Shown here one piece after another: positions 1 to 9,143 of a stretch of 64,000 nt of DNA. Source of the DNA: Bacteroidia bacterium. GTDB lineage: Bacteria > Bacteroidota > Bacteroidia > J057 > JAIXKT01. Positions within the stretch are counted from its first letter, which is position 1; the number at the start of each line of letters is the position of its first letter. Made by a program: the position numbers and the translations under genes. The notes beneath the pieces were generated by a model. The model was not told the DNA's origin, did not search any database, and saw only the letters and a program-made list of their open reading frames with translations. The stretch spans positions 1-64,000 of the forward strand of contig JAIXKT010000044.1 of NCBI GenBank assembly GCA_026932145.1. The letters run 5' to 3'.

Positions 1-65
1 ATGATTAGAATTATGCTTAACAGAATAAAAAAATAAATTTTAAACAACCTCTAAAACCTATTGAA

Positions 66-1508
66 ATGGTTTCTTGCGAACATCCTGATGTCTTGCTAAA
101 AACATTTCAGAAATTAGCTATTGATGCATCAACTGTTGAAAGGTTAAATCAAAAAATTAGTGAGGCATTGCCTTCAATGCAACAGCAAAATATAGAAACC
201 AAAAACACTGTTCAATCTTTATGGAATAATTATACAAATGAAGTTGCACAACTTAACAAACAAATTGAAGAAGAAATCCAGAAGATAAAACAAAAAACAC
301 AAACATTAAATAACTATATAGTTGATTTTTTCCCAAATGGGATAGTAGCTTCTGACTTATCTGATTCCATAAAAAAACTTACAAATCAAATTTACCTGAA
401 AGAACAAGCTATAAATGATACGATACGCCTGCTCTCTTCTCAAAAAATATTTCATCCTAATCAAAGGAAATTTTCAACTTCTAACAATCAAACAGAAAAC
501 GAAGCTATTACAATAGCTTTAATAGAACAATCTAATCAAATAGAAAGTGAGTTAAGCACAAGCACAGCATATACTGAAATAACTACTGTTTACAATAAAC
601 AAACAGAAGACGTTAAAAAAGCTCAAACCACTTACAGTTATGGCAATATAAACCAATTGTGGGCATTTATTGTTCCTACTGAGGATGAGTTTATACTTCA
701 CCTTTTTGTAAGACGAGATGTATCGAAAAGCCAAGAATCACCCTCAAAAAACACAATATCTACTTATCGAATTAACCTGTCTGTTAATAACTATTCCAAT
801 ATAGCAAAATTAAAAGGAAGTGGAACAAATTATGCTGACGGCTCGATTGTTCCAATTTCAATAGAACTCACCTCTAACGAATATACTTTTGAGGGTTGGT
901 ATGACGAGTCTTATAAGTTAATTTCAAGCAACAATTCTTGCAAAGTAGCTATAAACGGTAGGAGTAGAACCATTACGGCGCGTATAAGCAAAAAAACATT
1001 AGCTACAAATTATGATACAGATAACTCTTCTACTACCACAGAACAACCCACTACTCCTTCAAAGTACTATCCCCCCGCCACCACAAAAACACCCCCCAGC
1101 ACTTCTGCCGATGAGCGTATTATTGAAAATATGGAAGACATACTGGTTGGAAAATGGATTTGTACTAATGATAATTACTATAAAGGGATGATAATTGAGA
1201 TAAAAAAAGATTTTAACAGCGATGAATATGTAGGTAAAGTTATCGAATTACGGTCTGACGCATATACTATTATACAGGGTCGTAGATTTGTACGTTCTAG
1301 TAATAATGAAATCAGGTTAAGTTCATTCAAATGGCGAAAAATCACTTTTGTATCCAATGACCAACTTGATTATTTTGAAGCAAAAGTACTGAAACGAGAT
1401 GGTAGCTATGTACGTGGAATTATTAAATTTTTAAATGACGAAACTATACAAGTAAGTGATAATTCAGAAAGCGGTATAGAAATATATAAACAGCTTAAAT
1501 TTAAATAA
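66..1508 (+). CDS. Unknown protein with coiled-coil N-terminus and InlB-like repeat domain
   Basis: The 480-residue product matches no named family I can recognise. Residues about 20-130 are rich in Gln, Lys, Glu and Asn and look like coiled coil. Residues about 237-313 look like a divergent InlB B-repeat domain (G-T-x-Y-x-D-G-S, then F-x-G-W-Y-D-E). A Thr/Pro/Ser-rich linker follows at about 325-350, and the last 120 residues look like a small beta-rich domain starting G-K-W-I-C. No signal peptide is visible with this ATG. The reading frame is open only back to a TAA at 18-20, so an upstream secretion signal is not hidden in the window. The InlB-like domain usually sits in extracellular proteins, which conflicts with the missing signal. 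Calling it a gene is safe; its role is unknown. Confidence 0.75.
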   Translation: MVSCEHPDVLLKTFQKLAIDASTVERLNQKISEALPSMQQQNIETKNTVQSLWNNYTNEVAQLNKQIEEEIQKIKQKTQTLNNYIVDFFPNGIVASDLSDSIKKLTNQIYLKEQAINDTIRLLSSQKIFHPNQRKFSTSNNQTENEAITIALIEQSNQIESELSTSTAYTEITTVYNKQTEDVKKAQTTYSYGNINQLWAFIVPTEDEFILHLFVRRDVSKSQESPSKNTISTYRINLSVNNYSNIAKLKGSGTNYADGSIVPISIELTSNEYTFEGWYDESYKLISSNNSCKVAINGRSRTITARISKKTLATNYDTDNSSTTTEQPTTPSKYYPPATTKTPPSTSADERIIENMEDILVGKWICTNDNYYKGMIIEIKKDFNSDEYVGKVIELRSDAYTIIQGRRFVRSSNNEIRLSSFKWRKITFVSNDQLDYFEAKVLKRDGSYVRGIIKFLNDETIQVSDNSESGIEIYKQLKFK

Positions 1509-1511
1509 TTG

Positions 1512-1645
1512 TTTGTGGTTTAGACAGCTATTTTTCTCTCTATTGAAGTATAACTGCTATTAAAGTATGCCAATTCTCTTTCTTCTTAGAAAAGTAGATA
1601 GTTCCTCGAACTAATTTCTAATTTGTGATGAGTTATTTTCTCTTT
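1512..1645 (+). repeat. Degenerate copy E of a dispersed intergenic repeat family
   Basis: This gap begins TGTGGTTTAGACAGCTAT, close to the terminal sequence TTGTGGTTCAGAAAGTAT shared by the other copies. It later carries CTAATTTGTGATGAGTTATTT-like sequence that matches internal sequence of the copies at 33177 and 51376. The right end is not recognisable. I infer that it is an eroded relative of those elements. Confidence 0.45.
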
Positions 1646-1695
1646 CCTAGTACCCACCAATCATCCAGATTACTAAATCTATTATTTTTAAGCAA

Positions 1696-2337
1696 ATGAA
1701 GCAGCTATTTTATTTGGGCCTTTTTTTGAGTGGAATATTTCTTCTTCGGTGCGATGGCTCAAAACTTTGTTATATATCCTGCGAAGATAGCTTGCGCCCT
1801 TTTTCTATCAGTTGGAAATCCGATATTGAGGCTCGCTTTCCAACTGTGATTGTTAAATTTCGATATGGAAATGCTGCTTTTTTATGCCAACAAGCAAAGT
1901 TAGGTGTTCCCACAGACTTATTAATACTGCCGGAACCAAACTGGATAGCTAAGTTTGGAATCCGAAATCAGGTTGTTTTGCTGGATTCTACGGCTATCGG
2001 AATAGTTTGCCCCGCTAAACCCAGTACCAATAGCTTTTTTTTACTGCCTACCCATGACCAAAGTTTAGCTCTTTCTATCCAAAACAACCGCTTGACTGCC
2101 CAGCAACGTAATACTTTTTATGTAAATACCGGCGATATAATTCCCCAATCTCTCCGTAAGGGAGTGGGAAAATGTGCCTATTTATATGAATTTCAGGCAG
2201 ATATTTATCAAATGCCATTTCAAAGAATTACTGCTAAAACAACCCCAATTGCAATGATTATTTTCAGAGAAAATCCTGAAATTCAAGATTTTCTGGTAAG
2301 CCTCGCTGAAAAAAAACGATTATTTACAGCGCCCTGA
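1696..2337 (+). CDS. ModA-like periplasmic substrate-binding lipoprotein, orphan
   Basis: The 213-residue product has an N-terminal hydrophobic segment ending in a Cys (F-L-L-R-C, Cys19), so it may be a lipoprotein, although the lipobox is not ideal. The body resembles ModA-type molybdate/oxyanion binding proteins: a Y-G-x-A-x-x-L-x-Q-Q segment followed by G-V-P-T-D-L-L-I-L, then a central G-K-C-A-Y-L-Y hinge-like segment and a C-terminal P-E-I-Q-D-F-L-V-S-L helix. It is shorter than typical ModA (about 250 residues). No permease or ATPase gene (modB/modC) is adjacent. A link to the molybdoenzyme operon 50 kb away is possible but only inferred. Other small-oxyanion binders are equally possible. 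Confidence 0.5.
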   Translation: MKQLFYLGLFLSGIFLLRCDGSKLCYISCEDSLRPFSISWKSDIEARFPTVIVKFRYGNAAFLCQQAKLGVPTDLLILPEPNWIAKFGIRNQVVLLDSTAIGIVCPAKPSTNSFFLLPTHDQSLALSIQNNRLTAQQRNTFYVNTGDIIPQSLRKGVGKCAYLYEFQADIYQMPFQRITAKTTPIAMIIFRENPEIQDFLVSLAEKKRLFTAP

Positions 2338-2419
2338 ATAGCTGTAATCTGGTTGTGGCTCAGATGGTATGATAAAAAAATGGGGTAATAACCGTTATTT
2401 CAACTTATTGGGTTAATAT

Positions 2420-3550
2420 TCAGAACAATAACGAAATAGCGTTAGCATTATTGCCAGGCTGATGTATGCTGCCCGAAACTGCATTCCTAACCGAATGGGT
2501 AACACTTGGCTCGGTATTAGGCTGCCCAAATAACGTCTTTAAACCTAAAAAAGCAAAAATAAGAGCCTCTTTAAAATCTATAATTTCATTGCCTACCAAA
2601 GACAAAGTGATGTTTTTAGATGATAACTTACTGATTAATAATGATTTTGTGTATTCATTATGGAATCCGCCTCCGGTTATTAACGTCTTTGTAGTATCTG
2701 GAGCATATTCTATAATAGTTTCCGTAATTATTTCGGTAAGCCATTGGTGATATGTGTTTAAAATATCTTGCAGGGGAATATTTGCAGATAATAAAATCGG
2801 TATGATTTCTTTTTCAACTATTTCTCTGCCGGTACTTTTAGGAGGAGGAAGTTTTAAGTAAGGCCATTCTTGTAGAATTTGATACAATTCTGGGTTAAAA
2901 TTTCCTTGTTTAGCAAGGTTTCCGTTTTCGTCATAACCGTTTTTTTGGGTAATTTGTTGATATAAAAAATTGGTTATCAGATTGCAAGGCGCGATATCCC
3001 AGCCGATAGCCGGTTTATCCGAAGTATGGAAGCTGATGTTTGCAATTCCGCCAAGGTTTAAGAATACAGGAATATCCGGAAACAAAATAGGTTCGACTAC
3101 GGGAACTAAGGGTGCTCCTTGCCCGCCTAAGGCAACGTCTCGTGTACGAAAGTTCGTTACCAACAAGCAAGGTAGATAGGTAGCCATAGTTTCTCCATCT
3201 CCAATCTGGGCAGTGTAACCCTTTGCCGGATTATGAAATATTGTTTGCCCATGAGAGGCAACAAAATCCGGCCTCAATGCGTTTTTTTTGATAAATACAG
3301 CTAATTCTTTACCCAAAAAATGCCCAAAATAGATGTGTGTTTTCCAAAAAGTCTCTCCGTCTTGGTCCGGCAAACATTTTAATCGTGCATACCATTGCTC
3401 CGGATAAGGGATGTGTTCACATACTTCAAAGTTCCATTTCCATTTTTCACCCTCTTGCTGAAAGCGGACTGCAGCTATATCAAGTCCGTCTAATGAAGTG
3501 CCGGCCATCAGGCCGATTCCTAAAATTTTTCTATTCTGATTTAGGTTCAT
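2420..3550 (-). CDS. anmK: Anhydro-N-acetylmuramic acid kinase
   Basis: AnmK phosphorylates 1,6-anhydro-MurNAc released from peptidoglycan, converting it to MurNAc-6-phosphate during cell-wall recycling in the cytoplasm. The 376-residue protein starts with the family's phosphate-binding segment G-L-M-A-G-T-S-L-D-G-L-D. It contains A-S-H-G-Q-T-I-F-H, a central N-L-G-G-I-A-N-I-S and the late T-G-G-G-F-H-N. Length is normal for the family. It stands alone on the minus strand, diverging from the Fur gene. The MltD-like transglycosylase at 29.9 kb could supply anhydromuropeptides. Confidence 0.95.
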   Translation of the reverse strand: MNLNQNRKILGIGLMAGTSLDGLDIAAVRFQQEGEKWKWNFEVCEHIPYPEQWYARLKCLPDQDGETFWKTHIYFGHFLGKELAVFIKKNALRPDFVASHGQTIFHNPAKGYTAQIGDGETMATYLPCLLVTNFRTRDVALGGQGAPLVPVVEPILFPDIPVFLNLGGIANISFHTSDKPAIGWDIAPCNLITNFLYQQITQKNGYDENGNLAKQGNFNPELYQILQEWPYLKLPPPKSTGREIVEKEIIPILLSANIPLQDILNTYHQWLTEIITETIIEYAPDTTKTLITGGGFHNEYTKSLLISKLSSKNITLSLVGNEIIDFKEALIFAFLGLKTLFGQPNTEPSVTHSVRNAVSGSIHQPGNNANAISLLF

Positions 3551-3699
3551 GTCGTTTAGTGTTCACAAATAGTTAGCAAGTTCTCCCAAAGGTTTCGCTA
3601 CCGAAGTAGAAATAGTTGCAATTACCACTTTTTTTTTAAAATTTTGCAGTCAAAGAAAACCAATATTATTCTTTTTGCGTATAAATTCCCGATTTAAAG

Positions 3700-4179
3700 A
3701 TGCCCGAAAATCCTAAGGTAATCACACAAGAGAAACTTGAATCTGTGAAAAAAATTTTCTCTGCCTACTTAGATAAGCATAATCAACGAAAAACTCCGGA
3801 ACGTTTTGCCATCTTAGAGGAAATTTATTCCCGTACAGACCATTTTGATGTAGAATCTTTATACATTCACATGAAAAACAAACATTACCGGGTAAGCCGA
3901 GCTACTGTTTATAACACATTGGACTTATTGGTAGATTGTGATTTAGTAATTCGGCATCAATTTGGGTCTAACCAAGCACTTTACGAGCGTGCCTATGGAT
4001 TTCGCCAACATGACCACCTGATTTGTATAGATTGTGGCAAGGTTTTTGAGTTCTGTGATCCACGAATTTCTGAAATACAAAATACTATGGGTGATTTACT
4101 TGGATTTGACATTAAACATCATTCATTAGTTCTGTATGGAAATTGTAAAAAAAATGATTGTGCAAAAATGAATGATTAA
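3700..4179 (+). CDS. Fur-family metal-responsive transcriptional regulator
   Basis: This is a 159-residue winged-helix repressor. The DNA-binding part (about residues 20-90) contains [15 protein letters not shown], the Fur recognition helix. The dimerisation part contains H-D-H-L-I-C followed by two Cys pairs, Cys109/Cys112 and Cys149/Cys154, the usual structural zinc site. It could be Fur, Zur or PerR-like; the metal cannot be assigned by eye. The gene overlaps or abuts the downstream STAS gene, so the two are probably co-transcribed. Confidence 0.9.
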   Translation: MPENPKVITQEKLESVKKIFSAYLDKHNQRKTPERFAILEEIYSRTDHFDVESLYIHMKNKHYRVSRATVYNTLDLLVDCDLVIRHQFGSNQALYERAYGFRQHDHLICIDCGKVFEFCDPRISEIQNTMGDLLGFDIKHHSLVLYGNCKKNDCAKMND

Positions 4180-4189
4180 TCTTAACTTT

Positions 4190-4549
4190 ATGACAGATTT
4201 AGATATGACTTACACACATTATGTCGCTGATAGCAAAGTAGTTGTCTTTTCGTTAGACGGTAGTATGCTGGGAGAAAACGAAAGTGGAAACATTTCAGCA
4301 GACTTTGCTCGCTATTTAGAGCAAGGCTATACGCGGTTTGTTATTGACTTAACGGCTTTAAAACATATCAACAGCACGGGTTTGGGAGTATTTATCACAT
4401 TGATGACCCGAGTCAGAAGCCATAATGGGGAAATGTTATTGAGTAACCCTGCAAAAAATATATTTAATTTACTTTCTATCACTAAATTAAATTCAATTTT
4501 TGGAATAACAGATACTGTTGATACTGCGATAGCACGGCTATCAAATTAA
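4190..4549 (+). CDS. STAS-domain anti-anti-sigma factor-like protein
   Basis: This single-domain STAS protein of about 119 residues is of the SpoIIAA/RsbV type. The phospho-acceptor region I-N-S-T-G-L-G is intact, with Ser62 when counted from the ATG at 4190. Such proteins bind anti-sigma kinases when unphosphorylated, but no kinase, phosphatase or sigma factor gene is nearby. An earlier ATG at 4172 would overlap the Fur gene by 8 nt and add six residues; I prefer 4190 because the conserved domain begins soon after it. purA starts 4 nt after the stop, so Fur, STAS and purA may share a transcript. Confidence 0.85.
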   Translation: MTDLDMTYTHYVADSKVVVFSLDGSMLGENESGNISADFARYLEQGYTRFVIDLTALKHINSTGLGVFITLMTRVRSHNGEMLLSNPAKNIFNLLSITKLNSIFGITDTVDTAIARLSN

Positions 4550-4553
4550 ATTT

Positions 4554-5801
4554 ATGGCAGTTGATGTATTAGTGGGGCTGCAATGGGGAGATGAGGGAAA
4601 AGGAAAACTGATTGATGTTTTAGCCCCTAAGTATCAGATTGTAGCTCGTTTTCAAGGAGGTGCGAATGCCGGCCATACTCTTTGGTTGCAAGGGAAAAAG
4701 TATGTTTTGCACTTAGTTCCGTCCGGAATCTTTCAGGAAGATTGTTACTGCTTAATTGGAGCAGGAGTTGTTTTAGATCCCATTACGTTTCGGGAAGAAG
4801 TTTTACAGTTAGAAGCGGCAGGCATTCCTGTGCGTAAGCGGTTAATGCTCGCAAAGCGTACTCACCTGATATTACCCGGCCACCGAGCTATTGACGCAGC
4901 CCGAGAATTAGCACAAGGTTCACAAAAAATAGGCTCTACATTACGCGGCATTTCTCCCGCTTATGAAGATAAAACTGGAAGACGCGGCCTCAGAATAGGA
5001 GATATATCAATGGCAGACTTCAAAACGCACGTCCGCCGTCTTACAGAAACACATAACATCTACTTAGCCCTGCTAAATGCCCTTCATGTTGCGGATAAAC
5101 AGATAGATGAATTTTTAGATGCTACACAGTGGATTGTAGAGAATATTTCTATCATTGATGCTGAAGACTGGCTTTATGACCAGATAAACGCAGGCAGTTC
5201 CGTACTTGCAGAAGGAGCACAAGGTTCATTATTAGATATAGATTTTGGTTCTTATCCCTATGTAACCAGCTCTAACACAGTTGTTTCTGGTTCATTCACC
5301 GGATTGGGAATACCGCCCAGATTTATTCGTAATGTATTTGGTGTTTTTAAGGCTTATTGTACCCGAGTAGGGAACGGCCCTTTCCCCACCGAGCTACATG
5401 ACCAAACCGGTGAACAGCTCAGAACATTGGGAAACGAATTTGGAGCGACTACCGGAAGACCCAGACGTTGTGGCTGGTTAGATATTCCTGCCCTGCGTTA
5501 TGCTATCCGAAGAAACGGCGTTTCACACCTACTCATGACCAAAGCAGATATTCTTGCAGAGCTCCAAACAATCCAGGTTGCAACACATTATTTGGCAGAT
5601 GGGCAAGAACTATCTTTACCTCCATATAACGCAAATGCCGCAATAATACCACAATATCAAACCCTACCCGCGTGGTCTAAACCTACCTCAATAAACGCCC
5701 CCGCTCTGCAGCAGTATATTCAACTGATTGAAAAAGAAGTACAAACTAAGATTCATTTTCTATCAACCGGGCCTGAGCGAGAATCTTGGGTGGAACTCTA
5801 A
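4554..5801 (+). CDS. purA: Adenylosuccinate synthetase
   Basis: PurA uses GTP to couple IMP and aspartate into adenylosuccinate, the first committed step to AMP. The N-terminus G-L-Q-W-G-D-E-G-K-G-K-L is the classic phosphate-binding loop with the catalytic Asp. F-Q-G-G-A-N-A-G-H-T (IMP/GTP binding, catalytic His) and E-F-G-A-T-T-G-R-P-R-R-C-G-W-L-D follow. The 415 residues are close to the usual 420-430. It begins immediately behind the STAS gene. Confidence 0.97.
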   Translation: MAVDVLVGLQWGDEGKGKLIDVLAPKYQIVARFQGGANAGHTLWLQGKKYVLHLVPSGIFQEDCYCLIGAGVVLDPITFREEVLQLEAAGIPVRKRLMLAKRTHLILPGHRAIDAARELAQGSQKIGSTLRGISPAYEDKTGRRGLRIGDISMADFKTHVRRLTETHNIYLALLNALHVADKQIDEFLDATQWIVENISIIDAEDWLYDQINAGSSVLAEGAQGSLLDIDFGSYPYVTSSNTVVSGSFTGLGIPPRFIRNVFGVFKAYCTRVGNGPFPTELHDQTGEQLRTLGNEFGATTGRPRRCGWLDIPALRYAIRRNGVSHLLMTKADILAELQTIQVATHYLADGQELSLPPYNANAAIIPQYQTLPAWSKPTSINAPALQQYIQLIEKEVQTKIHFLSTGPERESWVEL

Positions 5802-5932
5802 CTGAAGTTTCTGCGATAAGGTAAAATAATAACATGAATTTATCATTTTTTGTATGACTTGCTTATTTTATTTTATTAATAGGCTGATTATCAAGAATAT
5901 ATTAAGCGATTTAGGAGTATAAAAAATCAAGT

Positions 5933-6964
5933 ATGACTCAGTCTAATTTTGTTGATTACGTAAAAATTTACTTTCGCAGTGGTGCCGGCGGGAAAGGTGC
6001 CGTTAGTTATAGAAGAGAAAAATATGTGCCAAATGGAGGGCCTGATGGCGGCGATGGCGGTAATGGCGGCGACATTCTCGTTAAGGGAGATAAACAGCTT
6101 TGGACTTTATTAGACTTAAAATATCGCAAATTTATTAATGCAGACCCCGGAAAACCGGGTAGCGGAAGCCGGTGTAATGGAAAAAGCGGAGCTGACACTG
6201 TCTTGAAAGTACCGCTTGGCTCAACATTTTATGATGCTGATACACAGGAGTTTATAGGAGAAATCACTACTGACGGGCAAGAACTTTTATTATTAAAAGG
6301 CGGAAGAGGCGGGTTAGGAAATTATCACTTTCGTACATCTACGAACCAAGCACCGGATTACGCACAGCCCGGAGAACCCACCCAAGAACGCACTGTTATT
6401 ATCGAACTGAAAACCTTAGCTGATGTTGGCTTAGTGGGCTTCCCTAATGCCGGAAAATCGACCCTTTTGGCAGCACTTTCTTCCGCAAGGCCGCAAATCG
6501 CAGATTATCCGTTCACCACACTTGTACCAAATCTCGGAATTGTGCAATACAAAGATTATCAGTCTTATGTAATGGCTGATATACCGGGAATCATTGAAGG
6601 AGCACATACCGGAAAAGGGCTGGGAATCAACTTCTTACGGCATATTGAAAGAAACCCTGTTTTATTATTTCTAATTTCGGCTACCCATGAAAATATCCTT
6701 CAAGAATACCAGATTTTACGTAGTGAATTAGAAAACTATCAGCCGGAACTCTTAGAGAAGGAATTTGTGGTAGTTTTAACCAAGATTGACCTGATAGCTG
6801 ACCCCGAAATCATCGCTGAAAAATTAGCCTTACTACCTTCAGATATTTTAAAAATAGCTATTTCAGCAGCTACCGGCCAAAATTTGGCTACCTTAAATGA
6901 CCTTGTATGGCCAATGATTCAACGAGCCAGAAAAAACTATGGTACTGAAACTTCTTTCGTCTGA
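5933..6964 (+). CDS. obg: Obg/CgtA ribosome-associated GTPase
   Basis: Obg is a GTPase that acts in late 50S ribosome assembly and growth control. The first about 158 residues are the glycine-rich Obg fold (G-G-P-D-G-G-D-G-G-N-G-G-D). The G domain follows with G1 G-F-P-N-A-G-K-S-T, switch T-T-L-V-P-N-L-G, G3 D-I-P-G-I-I-E-G-A and G4 T-K-I-D. It lacks the long C-terminal extension of some Gram-positive homologues. Its 3' end overlaps the convergent thioredoxin-like gene by 28 nt. Confidence 0.97.
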   Translation: MTQSNFVDYVKIYFRSGAGGKGAVSYRREKYVPNGGPDGGDGGNGGDILVKGDKQLWTLLDLKYRKFINADPGKPGSGSRCNGKSGADTVLKVPLGSTFYDADTQEFIGEITTDGQELLLLKGGRGGLGNYHFRTSTNQAPDYAQPGEPTQERTVIIELKTLADVGLVGFPNAGKSTLLAALSSARPQIADYPFTTLVPNLGIVQYKDYQSYVMADIPGIIEGAHTGKGLGINFLRHIERNPVLLFLISATHENILQEYQILRSELENYQPELLEKEFVVVLTKIDLIADPEIIAEKLALLPSDILKIAISAATGQNLATLNDLVWPMIQRARKNYGTETSFV

Positions 6965-7440
6965 ATAAGCCGATTAACCTCGTCCGTATCCACATTTCCG
7001 ATACAACTCCAGATTTTTTCACCACTTGGATTTAGCAAAAAGTAAGTCGGAAAAGAATAAACACCTAAATCTTGTAATGCCAAAATCGTTCTATCTCGTT
7101 CACTATCAACTCTAAGGAAATTCCAATTACCTAATTTAGCTTGATGAGAAAGTTGTTTTTCAAAAGGTTCATTCGTAATGGCGATACCTTCAATATTTGG
7201 TTTTGAAAACAACGCGGCACTTACTTTGGGCATACCCTCGTGGCAATCTCCACACCACGTTTGCCAAAAAACTACTAATTGAAACTTTCCATTAGGCTTT
7301 AGAAATACTTGCTTTCCTTCCCAAGAATAAAGGTTTATTTGGTTAAAAAAAATCTCCGGAACTACTCGATACCTATCATATAAAAAAAGAAAAAGAAATG
7401 CTAATACTATAATTACAAGCAATTTATATGTATATTTCAC
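6937..7440 (-). CDS. Membrane-anchored thioredoxin-like (TlpA/ResA-type) protein
   Basis: The 167-residue protein has an N-terminal membrane anchor (about residues 5-20) and a periplasmic thioredoxin fold. The active site is W-C-G-D-C (Cys63, Cys66), followed later by the cis-Pro segment Y-S-F-P-T-Y. ResA/TlpA relatives reduce cytochrome c haem-site Cys pairs or other envelope thiols. The substrate here is not known, but the periplasmic cytochromes at 56.5-58.2 kb would need such a function. The start is a GTG at 7440, with a TATATTTG -7-like box 34 nt upstream. The gene's 3' end overlaps obg. Confidence 0.85.
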   Translation of the reverse strand: MKYTYKLLVIIVLAFLFLFLYDRYRVVPEIFFNQINLYSWEGKQVFLKPNGKFQLVVFWQTWCGDCHEGMPKVSAALFSKPNIEGIAITNEPFEKQLSHQAKLGNWNFLRVDSERDRTILALQDLGVYSFPTYFLLNPSGEKIWSCIGNVDTDEVNRLIQTKEVSVP

Positions 7441-7473
7441 AATAGGTTGCGGTTAATAATCAATCTTGCAAAA

Positions 7474-7481
7474 CAAATATA
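7474..7481 (-). promoter_or_regulatory. Bacteroidota -7 box (TATATTTG) for the thioredoxin-like gene
   Basis: Reading the minus strand, TATATTTG matches the TAnnTTTG consensus exactly and sits 33 nt before the GTG start. No convincing -33 TTTG element is seen at the usual spacing. Confidence 0.4.
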
Positions 7482-7590
7482 ACCTTGATTTAGTTGTTTT
7501 CAGCGTCAGCATTTACGTTAAAAAAATAGCGCGGAATTTCTATTTAACACAAAATTAAAATTGATTTCTAATCATCTTATATCCAATAAG

Positions 7591-8412
7591 CTATCTTTGT
7601 TTTACTAACTTTTTTCGTTGTACATAAGCACTAATCAAGATGCTTACTTCATAAAGTCCCCACATAGGAACTCCGAGTAATATTTGGCTTAATGGGTCTG
7701 GCGGGGTCAAAATGCCGGCAACTATCAAAATGATAACAATTGCGTGGCGGCGATACTTTCTCATAAAAGCAGGTGTTAAAATCCCCAACCTTGATAAGAT
7801 GTATGAAACAAATGGCAGTTCAAATAAAATCCCTCCTGCAATGCTAATTTCGGTAATTAATGAAATCACGTCCCCAATTCGCCAGATATTTTGTACCTCA
7901 GGAGCTAATTTAAAAGAAGATAAAAATCGGACGGAAAAAGGTGTAATCACAAAATAGCCGAAAACAAAACCCGTGTTGAATAAGATAAAAACAGACCAGA
8001 ACGCCCAGCGGGCTAAACTTTTTTCGGAGCTACGCAAGCCAGGCTTCACAAAACGCCATACTTCCCACAAAATATACGGAGAGCCTACCACCAACCCGCC
8101 CATAAAAGCTAAAAAAAACGCCCGCGTAAATTGCTCATAAGGCTCCGTAGCCTGAAAAACAACATCTATTTTCTCAAAACATAAATCCTTATTAACCATA
8201 CAAAGCCAAGCATTTACCGGAAAATTTGGGCGAAAAGGAGCCAAAACAACTTCTGCTATAACCTGATCTAAATAGTTGAAAACCACTATCATCAATATTC
8301 CTACCACACACAGGCTTCGTACCAAATGCCACCTAAACGCCTCCAAATGGTCCAAAAAGGACATTTCTTGTTCAAGGTTATTCTTTGATTTTCTACTTTT
8401 AAACCGAAACAT
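7591..8412 (-). CDS. tatC: Sec-independent (Tat) translocase subunit TatC
   Basis: TatC is the membrane receptor for twin-arginine signal peptides. The 273-residue protein opens with the diagnostic F-L-D-H-L-E-A-F-R-W-H-L-V-R-S segment and has about six membrane spans. The Bacteroidota-type periplasmic loop between TM1 and TM2 is long. It is not adjacent to either tatA gene (28.2 and 58.8 kb), so the Tat system is scattered. A likely client is the molybdoenzyme catalytic subunit at 51.8 kb, which carries an R-R-K-F-L-K Tat motif. Confidence 0.95.
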   Translation of the reverse strand: MFRFKSRKSKNNLEQEMSFLDHLEAFRWHLVRSLCVVGILMIVVFNYLDQVIAEVVLAPFRPNFPVNAWLCMVNKDLCFEKIDVVFQATEPYEQFTRAFFLAFMGGLVVGSPYILWEVWRFVKPGLRSSEKSLARWAFWSVFILFNTGFVFGYFVITPFSVRFLSSFKLAPEVQNIWRIGDVISLITEISIAGGILFELPFVSYILSRLGILTPAFMRKYRRHAIVIILIVAGILTPPDPLSQILLGVPMWGLYEVSILISAYVQRKKLVKQR

Positions 8413-8551
8413 CTTATTTCTCGCAGCTAAACTACAAAGCCCTTGCTTATTTCGGTAAAAAAAACCAAAATATCCGAATATTTTTAAACCACCTGTTTAG
8501 CTGCCCTTTGAATGTTTGGGTAAAATTCAATGCTGAATTATAAAATTATTG

Positions 8552-8559
8552 TACCTTTG
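8552..8559 (+). promoter_or_regulatory. -7 box TACCTTTG immediately before the lipoprotein ATG
   Basis: This is an exact TAnnTTTG match. With transcription normally starting a few bases downstream, the mRNA would begin almost at the ATG at 8564. No clear -33 element is present. Confidence 0.4.
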
Positions 8560-8563
8560 TTTG

Positions 8564-9136
8564 ATGCTTCGGTTATTTCGGGTTCGTTGGTTGTTTTTTG
8601 TGGCTGCACTCAACTTAATATCCTGCGGGGAAGTAAGTTATATCATTAAAAACGAGGTTGTTACACTTTCTCCACAATGGTCAATAGTGGGTGACCACCT
8701 TAATCAAATAGATAGAACAATCGGTATTTTAGAATCAAGTATAACCTCAGTTAAAAATGAGTTGGCTCAAGCTGCCAGAGTAAACAACGAAGAACAAAAA
8801 GAACAAGCTCAACAGCGAGTAGCAGTTTTTGTTGAAAAATATCAAGGCCATACCCGAAAATTTAAGCAAACCTATCAGCGTTTACGTAAAACCTATACTA
8901 AGTATCGTACCGAATTTAACGAATGGGAAACCAATATCCTTAGTGATAACATTACTGATAATCAAGGAGCTACCGTAACGTTAAAACAATTTAAAAGAAA
9001 ATACAAAGATATTTTTAATGATACCAGCACAACCGAAATACAGCTAAATCAAGAAATTTTAGACTACAATACAAACATTCGCCAGTTAGCTGAATCTATG
9101 GGTGTTTATACCAGCTACGAAATAACCCTAAAATAA
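8564..9136 (+). CDS. Coiled-coil lipoprotein of unknown function
   Basis: Starting at the ATG at 8564, the protein of about 190 residues has a short positively charged N-terminus, a hydrophobic stretch and a clean lipobox L-I-S-C-G, so it should be a lipoprotein. The mature part is highly charged and rich in Gln, Glu and Lys, with heptad-like helices. An in-frame TTG at 8549 exists but adds nothing useful. A TACCTTTG -7 box at 8552-8559 lies only 4 nt before this ATG, which suggests a very short or absent leader. The next gene (bestrophin-like) follows after 7 nt, so the two form an operon. Confidence 0.8.
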   Translation: MLRLFRVRWLFFVAALNLISCGEVSYIIKNEVVTLSPQWSIVGDHLNQIDRTIGILESSITSVKNELAQAARVNNEEQKEQAQQRVAVFVEKYQGHTRKFKQTYQRLRKTYTKYRTEFNEWETNILSDNITDNQGATVTLKQFKRKYKDIFNDTSTTEIQLNQEILDYNTNIRQLAESMGVYTSYEITLK

Positions 9137-9143
9137 ACCCCGT

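Noticed and set aside
2351-2372. Another terminal sequence of the intergenic repeat (GGTTGTGGCTCAGATGGTATGA)
   Set aside because: It resembles the element end but no internal blocks or opposite end follow in this short gap; at best a solo remnant.
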